Assembly (NCBI GenBank): GCA_964643895.1
Contig: CAZXUE010000017.1
Coordinates: 1-19,283 of the forward strand
Direction of reading: 5' to 3'
Length of the DNA stretch: 19,283 nt
DNA from: UBA7683 sp964643895
Lineage (GTDB): Bacteria > Patescibacteriota > Saccharimonadia > Saccharimonadales > UBA7683
How positions within the stretch are numbered: position 1 is the first letter of the stretch; the number at the start of each line of letters is the position of its first letter. Shown here in pieces: positions 13,494 to 19,283 of the stretch. The notes beneath the pieces are model-generated. The model had not been told where the DNA came from and made no database searches. It saw only the letters and a list, made by a program, of their open reading frames with translations. The translations under genes and the position numbers were made by a program.

Positions 13494-13522
13494 AATGTAT
13501 TACAGAGGTTACATGTTGTCAA
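13494..13522 (-). promoter_or_regulatory. Transposase promoter overlapping the gltX stop
   Basis: On the minus strand TTGACA (13522-13517), a 17-nt spacer and TACATT (13499-13494) end 6 nt before the transposase ATG. The -35 region overlaps the last codons and the TAA of gltX. Confidence 0.65.
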
Positions 13523-14978
13523 GGGATAATCGGCATGTTGTTATTCGCGAGATGACCCGGTCTTTGCCAAGCACGCTGAGACTCTGGTTAAGCTGGGGGC
13601 TGGCGGGTGCCCACGTGGTGGCGATGCGAATGATACTGAAGAGCACGGCTGGCTTTTCGCCGTTTTGCTCGAGCAGCTGGTTGAGATGGTTTTGCAGGTC
13701 GTCGGCCGAGAAGTCACTTTCTTTTAGACTAGCGAGGCTAAGTTGCAGCAGCTCTTTGAGTCTTGATTTCTCAACTTTTTTGAGTTGCTTATTCTGATCA
13801 ATAAGTTCAAGGTTTGGTGTTGGTTCTTCGAAAAAGAAGCTAGTGAGTTCGGGCAGCTCGGCAAAGAACTTTAAGCGTTCTTGTATAAGTGATAGCACCT
13901 GCTTCTTATAGTTTTCATCAAAACCTTCTGCGGCTTTTGGCCAATAACTTCGTTGATCGTGAGTCGTTGATCGTGAGTCGTTGCCGCTTACTTTTTCGTA
14001 GAGTTCATCAAGAGACATTTCGCGGATGAAGTGGCCGTTGGTCCAGAGAAGACGCCGTTCATCAAAATGCGCACCACTCTTCCCTACCCGGTCTAGGCTG
14101 AACTTATCAATCAGTTCATCACGCGTAAAGATTTCTTGCTCGGTGCCATCGTTCCAGCCAAGTGTTGCGATGAAGCTGACGAGTGCATCTGGCAGAAACC
14201 CTTCCCGAACGTAATCGAGTACATCTTTAGCGCCATCACGTTTGCCAAGCTTCTTATTGCCTTGCTCATTTAGAATGTGTGGCATCGTGGCCATAACTGG
14301 GGGTGTAATATCGAGCGCTTCGTAGAGATTAAGGTAGTTTGGTACGCTCGAGATGAACTCTTGTCCGCGGATAACATGGGTGATTTCCATCTCGGCGTCG
14401 TCAACGATGTGGCAGAAATTGTAGGTTGGGTAGCCATCTGATTTGATGAGAATGAAATCGTCAATCACTTCTGGGCCAGTTTTAAGATCGCCCATAACGG
14501 CGTCATGCCACTCATAGCTTTTCGGTTCTGATTTAAAGCGCAGAGGCTGCGTTCCATCCCATGCAGGCGGATTTTCAGGCCGATGATTGCGGTATAAAAA
14601 CGGCCTTTTCTCTTTTTGAGCTTGTCCGCGGAAGGTTTGGACCTCTTCGGGGGTGTAAGGGTCAGCATATGCTCGTCCGGCATCGATGAGTTTCTGTGCC
14701 CATTCTTTATAGATTGCAAGTCGTTCACTTTGCCGATACGGGGCAAATTGGCCGCCGATATCAGGGCCTTCATCGTAATAAAGCCCGAGCGTTTGCAAGC
14801 TTTGAATCAAGTGTTCGGCCGAGCCCTCTACCTCTCGCTTTTTATCGGTATCTTCGAGCCGAAGCACGAATTGCCCATTGTTTTGCCGCGCAACCAGCCA
14901 TGCAAAAAGCGCCGTGCGAATACCTCCAACGTGCAGATAGCCTGTTGGGCTCGGTGCAAAACGGGTTCTAATCTTCAC
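13509..14978 (-). CDS. gltX: Glutamyl-tRNA synthetase
   Basis: This 489-residue class I synthetase charges tRNA-Glu (or both tRNA-Glu and tRNA-Gln) with glutamate. The start region RTRFAPSPTGYLHVGGIRTA holds the HIGH-type signature (HVGG). LRLEDTD follows, and the KMSKR loop reads KLGKRDGA. The anticodon-binding helical domain makes up the C-terminal third. The start is the GTG at 14978 (VKIRTRFAPSPTG), overlapping the preceding small gene by 11 bp; a longer frame to 15131 has no support. Two oddities stand out. A 14-bp tandem repeat lies inside the anticodon-binding part. The last ten residues after GKDRVISRI are encoded by DNA that is also the promoter of the adjoining transposase, so the tail was probably altered by the insertion. 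Confidence 0.95.
   Translation of the reverse strand: MKIRTRFAPSPTGYLHVGGIRTALFAWLVARQNNGQFVLRLEDTDKKREVEGSAEHLIQSLQTLGLYYDEGPDIGGQFAPYRQSERLAIYKEWAQKLIDAGRAYADPYTPEEVQTFRGQAQKEKRPFLYRNHRPENPPAWDGTQPLRFKSEPKSYEWHDAVMGDLKTGPEVIDDFILIKSDGYPTYNFCHIVDDAEMEITHVIRGQEFISSVPNYLNLYEALDITPPVMATMPHILNEQGNKKLGKRDGAKDVLDYVREGFLPDALVSFIATLGWNDGTEQEIFTRDELIDKFSLDRVGKSGAHFDERRLLWTNGHFIREMSLDELYEKVSGNDSRSTTHDQRSYWPKAAEGFDENYKKQVLSLIQERLKFFAELPELTSFFFEEPTPNLELIDQNKQLKKVEKSRLKELLQLSLASLKESDFSADDLQNHLNQLLEQNGEKPAVLFSIIRIATTWAPASPQLNQSLSVLGKDRVISRITTCRLSLDNM
13950..13983. repeat. 14-bp tandem repeat inside gltX
   Basis: TCGTTGATCGTGAG occurs twice in a row (13950-13963 and 13964-13977), followed by a partial third copy, TCGTTG. 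The unit is not a multiple of three, so the two copies are read in different frames (giving NDSRS and then TTHDQ). Gain or loss of one copy would frameshift the enzyme. Confidence 0.9.
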
Positions 14979-15225
14979 TTTGGGGTTCCATTCGGCGTAG
15001 GGTGTCGGCGATAACTGGTACTCCAGCACCAACCATAGCGGTACCGATAAGACCCGCTTGGCTAGGTTGAGGTGTGGCCTCGGTAGTAAGCATGTTATCT
15101 GTTTCGTGCAGGCCGAATGGCTGGGAATCAATAGTGTAAGAGCCTAGATAGAGTAGCGCGAGTCCGGCAGCAATTTTGGCAACGCGAGATCGAGCAAATC
15201 GGTGAGAAAGTCTTTCCATGAGCAT
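14968..15225 (-). CDS. Small membrane protein, 85 aa
   Basis: The protein has a basic N-terminus (MLMERLSHRFARSRVAK) followed by a membrane helix IAAGLALLYLGSYTI. A polar linker leads to a second hydrophobic stretch, AGLIGTAMVGAGVPVIA, and the tail is charged. The family is not recognised. Coding is supported by tight packing: it starts 27 nt after the DUF4367-like gene and its end overlaps the gltX start by 11 bp. A weak TATGTT box lies 6 nt before the ATG at 15225; an ATG at 15219 is the alternative start. Confidence 0.6.
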   Translation of the reverse strand: MLMERLSHRFARSRVAKIAAGLALLYLGSYTIDSQPFGLHETDNMLTTEATPQPSQAGLIGTAMVGAGVPVIADTLRRMEPQSED

Positions 15226-15252
15226 TACTCTAACATAACAGGGGTGGTATTG

Positions 15253-16403
15253 CTAGACGCTGGTAGCAAGTTTGAGGAGTTGGTCAGTATCGAGCTGGGA
15301 GTTTTTGCCTTCGAGTTGGTACATCATGCCGCCATTGACCCAAGCCGCGCTACTGCCGTTAAAGATGTAGATGGTAAGGCCACGATCTTGGTATGTCAGA
15401 TAGTTTGGCGTTTGTTTTGTAACATAGTTTTCTAATAGTGCGGTGGAATCCCACGTAGTAGGCTGTTGTTTTAAGGAAAATCTTCGGCTATCGGTGTTGG
15501 AGCCGAAGTTAATGGTGACCTGGCCTGGGCTGTATGCGATTGGCCCGCTGAGACTGTATCCGGCTGGTTTATAACCTGGAAGTGCTGCGGCAAAACCCGC
15601 GCGATGTGCGGCAACCTTCATAGAAATACTCGGCACATTAAGATATGCGACATATCCGCCAACGAGCAATATGAGTGCCGCTGTTGAAGCGTAGCGTGCA
15701 AGATGAGCGTGCCGTCGATGCTTCTTTGGAGCAGGATGCTTGGTTGCTTCGGTATGATGTTGAGCAACGGCAGCAGTGATAGCCTGATTGATCAACCTCT
15801 CTTTAAGTTTTTTACTGGTAGCGTGCGGAACAGTTGTGTGTTTAGGCGGCAGCTGCGTTTTATCTGATTGTCTTGGAGCGACAGATACTTTCTGCTCTTG
15901 AGTGGGTTCGGTAGAGGCAGCTGGTGTNNNNNNNNNNTGCGCGTGAAGTGACTAATGGCACTGCTTTTTTCAATAGCGTGAGCCCGAGCAAGCCGCTGCG
16001 AAATATGTGCTGGCTGTTGCGGCTTCGGACTCTGGGGAGCAACGGTATCAGCAGCCGGAATACTTGGATTTTTGACGGCTTGCCGATGAAGCGTCGTTGA
16101 GTGCTTTGCCTTTCGCTTTATGTGATTTGCTGTCGCTCTGGCTGGAGGAGGGCTTTGGTGAACGGGCGATGCGGTAGATGACTTTTGTTTTAAGTCTGTA
16201 TCATTAGTTACTGTAATCACCTTCGACTGCCTACTGGTTTTAGTTGTTGCATCTGCACTTCTTTTTACTTTTTGAAATCCATCAACCGATCTGGACGGAG
16301 AGAGTTTTTTTAAAGCAGACTTTGTTGCAGGAGCGTGGATTGGCTCGCCCGTACTGGCGTTATAGAGACGGCCGTTGATTTCAATGGTGTTGTTTACTTT
16401 CAT
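15253..16403 (-). CDS. DUF4367-like membrane-anchored protein, interrupted by a scaffold gap
   Basis: Two apparent frames on either side of the N-run form one protein of about 380 residues. It starts MKVNNTIEINGRLYNASTGE, followed by a long Lys/Pro/Thr/Ser-rich, probably disordered cytoplasmic stretch. After the gap the text continues TPAASTEPTQEQKVSVAP ... SKKLKERLINQAITAAV. A membrane helix (YASTAALILLVGGYVAYL) and an outer domain follow. LPGYKPAGYSLSGPIAY, VTINFGSNTDSRRFSLKQQ, and GLTIYIFNGSSAAWVNGG fit the DUF4367 pattern. DUF4367 domains occur in cell-surface and anti-sigma-like proteins; the role is unknown. To join the frames the true gap must be 2 modulo 3. The ATG at 16403 follows TAAAAT by 7 nt. 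Confidence 0.78.
15928..15937. other. Scaffold gap (10 N) inside the DUF4367-like gene
   Basis: One coding base is left before the gap and a full codon boundary lies after it, so the missing length must be 2 modulo 3. Ten N therefore cannot be the true length. The surrounding sequence is low in complexity (Ala/Pro/Thr/Lys codons), which may have hindered assembly. Confidence 0.9.
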
Positions 16404-16493
16404 ATCCCTCATTTTATCCGCACATTGTGCTTTTGGTTACCTCAATAGTACCCCCTCTGAAAGTTGAGTGCAAGTGGTATGATAGATATTAGT

Positions 16494-17933
16494 ATGCATC
16501 GAATTAATACAAAACGTAAACAAACAATCTTGCTTCGCATTTTAGCCTATACCACCATCGTGGTGTTGAGCACACTTACAACGGTCGTCTTACTCTACGT
16601 GGCGCTCGGGTATCGGCTTGATGGTTCAAGCGGGCATGTTGTGAGGACGGGATTATTACTTGTAAAGAATAACCCTGTTGCCGCTGAAATTTACATAAAC
16701 AATGAGTTGAAAGATAATGCCGCGCCTGGCCGTTTTACACTTTCGGCGGGCTCGTATGAGCTGGGTCTCCGCCAAGCGGGATATCGGGAATGGAAGAAGA
16801 CGATATCTGTGGCTGCTTCCGGTGTCCGCGAAGTCATCTATCCGATATTAATCCCTACTACGCTTACAACCAAGGAGCAAATCGGCATCGAAACACCTTC
16901 GCTTGTAAGCCAGTCCAATGATCGTAAATTATTACTTACGCACGTAACTAATCGACCAACCTTCGAACTGTTTGAACTCTCGGGCATAGAGTCAAAACAT
17001 GAGAGCGTACCGATTGCAGGGGGTATTAAGCGTGAAAACGGTCAAACTGGAACATTTAAGGCGGTGGAATGGGCGCTTGATAATAAGCATGTCTTGCTTG
17101 AGCAAACTTTGCCAAGCGGTGCACTCGAGCTTATTAGTATTGACGTAACAAAGCCTTCCGAGGCACGCAGCGTCACGGCATTGTATGGCGGCAAGCCGCT
17201 TGTGAACCCGCATTATGCTGGTGAGAACACAGATGCGGTATACGGTGTTCGAGATGGTTCGCTATATCTATTTAACTTCGAGAAAACTGAAGAAACATTG
17301 GTGCTAGGGGGTGTTCGCAACTACGCGCCGTATGGCAACGATACTATTTTGTATGACCGTGTCGTTTCAGATCAAGCTGAAGCCGGTATTTGGAAAGACG
17401 GCAAGCTGACGAAGGTGCACGTGGCTGCATCACAATCTGCCTCCCTTCTGGCTTATGGCAAATATAACGATTATTACTACTTTGCGGTTGCTGAACCGGC
17501 ATTAAATAAAGTGACCATCTATCGCGATCCACTGAAGAATCCATTGCCCCAAAAACAGTCGCCATTTGTGAGCATTGCATTTGAAAATCCTGAACGAATC
17601 TCATTCGGCTCCTCGGGCCAATTCTTGCTAGTACAGAGCGGGCGTAACCTTATTACCTATGATTGCGATGAATTTAAAACGTACGCTATAACTTTACCGT
17701 TTGATCTTGCAGATGGCACGCACCCTATATGGCTGAATGCAACTCACCTGACCGTTCAGGGGACGGATGGAGCGAATTATCTACTTGAATACGATGGCCA
17801 AAATATGCAGGCGCTGTTGCCGAGTAAAGTGGGTACGCCACTCTTTTTAAGTAGTGATCTTGAGCGTTTATATCGTATGGTTGCTCATGATTTGCGGGTA
17901 GGCCTTGAAGCCGGCAGTATGTTGGTCGAATAA
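16494..17933 (+). CDS. PEGA-domain protein with a propeller-like outer region
   Basis: This 479-residue protein has a basic start (MHRINTKRKQ), one membrane helix at about 16-38 and a PEGA domain at about 50-117. The PEGA pattern is seen in NPVAAEIYINNELKDNAAP, then AGSYELGLRQAGYREWKKTI. The rest (about 130-479) is strand-rich with repeated patterns such as KAVEWALDNKHVLLE and YGVRDGSLYLFNFE, like a WD40/TolB-type beta-propeller. The gene therefore seems to encode a surface-exposed binding protein of unknown partner. The ATG at 16494 is preferred because an extended -10 (TGG-TATGAT) lies 10 nt before it; frames from 16464 or 16479 overlap that box. It is convergent with the sortase gene, with only 5 nt between the stops. 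Confidence 0.82.
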   Translation: MHRINTKRKQTILLRILAYTTIVVLSTLTTVVLLYVALGYRLDGSSGHVVRTGLLLVKNNPVAAEIYINNELKDNAAPGRFTLSAGSYELGLRQAGYREWKKTISVAASGVREVIYPILIPTTLTTKEQIGIETPSLVSQSNDRKLLLTHVTNRPTFELFELSGIESKHESVPIAGGIKRENGQTGTFKAVEWALDNKHVLLEQTLPSGALELISIDVTKPSEARSVTALYGGKPLVNPHYAGENTDAVYGVRDGSLYLFNFEKTEETLVLGGVRNYAPYGNDTILYDRVVSDQAEAGIWKDGKLTKVHVAASQSASLLAYGKYNDYYYFAVAEPALNKVTIYRDPLKNPLPQKQSPFVSIAFENPERISFGSSGQFLLVQSGRNLITYDCDEFKTYAITLPFDLADGTHPIWLNATHLTVQGTDGANYLLEYDGQNMQALLPSKVGTPLFLSSDLERLYRMVAHDLRVGLEAGSMLVE

Positions 17934-17938
17934 GTAGG

Positions 17939-19111
17939 TTAGCGAAAAATTCGATCCCAAAGACTTGGTGCCACACTCGGTAACGGATTGGCCGTGTTAA
18001 CCGGTGTTTGCTTGGCAGTGTTTGCGGCTGCTTCCGATGGGCTCGGGTCAATTTGTTCTGCTTGAATGATTAGTCGGTTAACGTTGGTCCCTGGCGGATC
18101 GCAGGTGAAGAGGGTAACCGTTGGTTTTTCGGTTGGGCTAAGTGCAGAAACGTCAGTTGGAGTAACGATCTTGCCCGCCACAGTAATTTTGTATGTGTAG
18201 CGCGCGCCATTGTAATTAAGATAAAAAATGTCATTTACCTCAAGCCGTCGCAGATTTACAAACACGTATTTGTACTTTCCCGCGTTAAAGACGTTATTGC
18301 TTGAATGGCCTCCTATAACAACATTCCCTTTTGTTCCAGGATTTGCCGTGTTGCCAAGACGCACAACACCTCGCTCGAGTGCTCGCTGGTAGCTTGCCTC
18401 GTCCACATTTGGCTCATCGTATACCACTGGTGCATCTACGCCGATCTTAGGAATGATAATTTTTGGATCTGGTCCAACATTTGCTTGAGCGCTCGGTTCT
18501 ACTATCACTGGAGTTGTTACTGTGCTACCCGGGGCCACATATTGCTTAATTGCACCAACCAGTACCTGGTTGTAGTTAATTAATAGAAAAGAAATACCAA
18601 CGGTAACGGCAGCAAGCAATGGCTTGAAGTGTGTGCTTGATTTCACTTTGTGAGATTGTTTTTTAACTTGATTTCGTACTTTTTGGCGGAGCTCTTTCGC
18701 AATTTTTTGCTGCTCGTTTATTTCTTGCTCAGGTGCTTGTGCTGGCAGTGCTGCTTGAGCGGCTTCATGGGCGTTTCGCTCAATTTGCGACTTTTGCTCT
18801 TGCCACCAACTTGCGTAGTACCGATAAAAATATTGATGATAATACTGTTGCCATGCGCTGTGATACTGCTTAAGATCATACGGTTGTTCTCGAAAGTTGT
18901 GTGTTTGAGGAGTATGATCTGGTGGCGCCTGATTTGGTTCCCCCTGCTGTGCGTAGGTTCGTTCAACGTGTTGGCGAGCTATTGCGGCAGCTCGCTGCGC
19001 GTCTTCGGTGGGCACATGTGTACGTACTGGCCACTGAATAGGTGGACGCCCCGCAACAGGCCGCACTGGTGGCCGTGTTCGTTCGGGTATCTGGTTTGGT
19101 TGATCATCCAT
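17939..19111 (-). CDS. Sortase with long Tyr/Trp-rich cytoplasmic N-terminus
   Basis: This 390-residue protein has the sortase triad: H269 in VIGGHSSNN, C337 in TLFTCDPPG and R346 in TNVNRLIIQA, within an intact sortase fold (KIIIPKIGVDAPVVYD to IIQAEQI). Sortases cleave a sorting motif on surface proteins and attach them to the cell wall or to pilin subunits. The TLFTC-DPPGT-xxR core resembles class D/E or F-like enzymes, but the class is not certain. Before the membrane helix (FKPLLAAVTVGISFLLINY) lies an unusually long disordered region. It contains an aromatic block, YHSAWQQYYHQYFYRYY, followed by ASWWQEQ. A Pro/Asn-rich tail follows the catalytic domain. The ATG at 19111 lies 6 nt after CATACT; an upstream extension to 19258 would run into the divergent tRNA. 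Confidence 0.92.
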   Translation of the reverse strand: MDDQPNQIPERTRPPVRPVAGRPPIQWPVRTHVPTEDAQRAAAIARQHVERTYAQQGEPNQAPPDHTPQTHNFREQPYDLKQYHSAWQQYYHQYFYRYYASWWQEQKSQIERNAHEAAQAALPAQAPEQEINEQQKIAKELRQKVRNQVKKQSHKVKSSTHFKPLLAAVTVGISFLLINYNQVLVGAIKQYVAPGSTVTTPVIVEPSAQANVGPDPKIIIPKIGVDAPVVYDEPNVDEASYQRALERGVVRLGNTANPGTKGNVVIGGHSSNNVFNAGKYKYVFVNLRRLEVNDIFYLNYNGARYTYKITVAGKIVTPTDVSALSPTEKPTVTLFTCDPPGTNVNRLIIQAEQIDPSPSEAAANTAKQTPVNTANPLPSVAPSLWDRIFR

Positions 19112-19117
19112 AGCGTT

Positions 19118-19123
19118 AGTATG
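19118..19123 (-). promoter_or_regulatory. -10 box of the sortase gene
   Basis: CATACT on the minus strand lies 6 nt before the ATG at 19111, again leaving no leader. A TGTACA hexamer 18 nt further upstream is a weak -35 candidate. Confidence 0.45.
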
Positions 19124-19221
19124 CTTAACTACAGATAATAGTGTACAATTGTTAGGCAATATTCCCAAGTTATGCTGCGGGAAGTTTCCAGGAGATTGAT
19201 ACACGTTCTTTTCTATTTTGT

Positions 19222-19283
19222 GCCGCGGTGGTGGAATTGGTAGACACGCTAGACTCAAAATCTGGTGTCCATTACGGACGTGC
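19222..19283 (+). tRNA. tRNA-Leu (anticodon CAA), 3' end cut by the window
   Basis: The sequence starts with the acceptor strand GCCGCGG and the D-arm GGTGGAATTGGTAGACAC. The anticodon stem CTAGA/TCTGG (with one G-T pair) encloses the loop CTCAAAA, giving anticodon CAA, which reads UUG leucine codons. The start of a long variable arm (GTGTCC ... GGACG) follows, as expected for a class II tRNA. The T-arm and 3' acceptor strand lie beyond the window. Confidence 0.93.

Larger units (their letters stand above)
12630..13522 (-). mobile_element. IS1595-type insertion, ends not resolved
   Basis: The transposase gene plus its promoter form the recognisable part of the element. The right side reaches at least 13522 and probably into the end of gltX; the left side lies near 12630-12680. 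I compared both edges by eye and could not find a convincing terminal inverted repeat or target duplication. One end may be lost. Confidence 0.5.

Noticed and set aside
14979..15131. 51-residue N-terminal extension of GltX
   Set aside because: GltX proteins begin right before the RFAPSPTG motif, and the extension overlaps the coding region of the 85-aa membrane protein.
15254..15795. Separate 180-aa protein starting at 15795
   Set aside because: Its frame continues upstream without a stop to the N-run, the proposed start is only a TTG, and the style matches the protein on the other side of the gap.
1..19283. UGA recoding (code 25) as in some CPR lineages
   Set aside because: Several well-defined genes (for example at 3250, 1450, 4248 and 8959) end naturally at TGA, and no in-frame TGA interrupts a conserved domain.
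1..19283. CRISPR array or rRNA genes
   Set aside because: No regularly spaced repeats of 25-40 bp and no rRNA-like conserved segments were seen. The only RNA gene found is the partial tRNA-Leu.

Overview
The window looks like a piece of a small, monoderm, Patescibacteria/CPR-type genome, most likely Candidatus Saccharibacteria (TM7). This is inference from gene content, not a phylogenetic result. The supporting features are: single-TM surface proteins with disordered basic N-termini; a sortase with a Tyr/Trp-rich cytoplasmic stretch; PEGA, DUF4367-like and YerB/DUF3048-like envelope proteins; MacB-type export without a MacA adaptor; and many genes whose -10 box lies only 6-8 nt before the start codon, so their mRNAs should be leaderless. 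TGA is used as a normal stop. Two 10-N scaffold gaps (5121-5130 and 15928-15937) each cut one gene into two apparent frames. I annotate each as a single gene.

Layout. 1-561: the start of a PLD-like gene leaving the window on the left, a possible gene remnant, a hairpin and a promoter. 562-4029: an EamA transporter, a zinc alcohol dehydrogenase, a divergent winged-helix/degenerate-Nudix protein and an unknown protein. 4091-4901: an unusual GC-rich ORF with almost only G/C third positions, framed by a perfect 12-bp inverted repeat, a very long hairpin, an AT-rich consensus promoter and a terminator. 4982-7492: a DUF3048 protein, a SpoU RNA methyltransferase and an unknown protein. 7601-12321: a signalling and export locus containing a MacB-like permease, its ATPase and a small Gly-rich membrane protein on the minus strand, facing a small winged-helix protein, an OmpR-type response regulator and a histidine kinase on the plus strand. 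12405-13522: two small ORFs and an IS1595-type transposase with a substituted catalytic Asp. 13509-16403: gltX, a small membrane protein and a DUF4367-like protein. 16494-19111: a PEGA/propeller-like protein convergent with a sortase. 19222-19283: the 5' part of tRNA-Leu(CAA).

How the parts work together. The clearest system is at 7601-12321. All three of its promoters carry tandem 11-bp boxes related to TTTTAAGCT, ending 5-7 nt before the -10. OmpR/PhoB-type regulators bind sites of this geometry. The kinase/regulator pair therefore probably controls its own operon, the small winged-helix gene and the divergent exporter. The most enigmatic element is the GC-rich unit at 4146-4837, which looks transferred from a high-GC organism and may form a 5'-3' UTR pairing in its mRNA.
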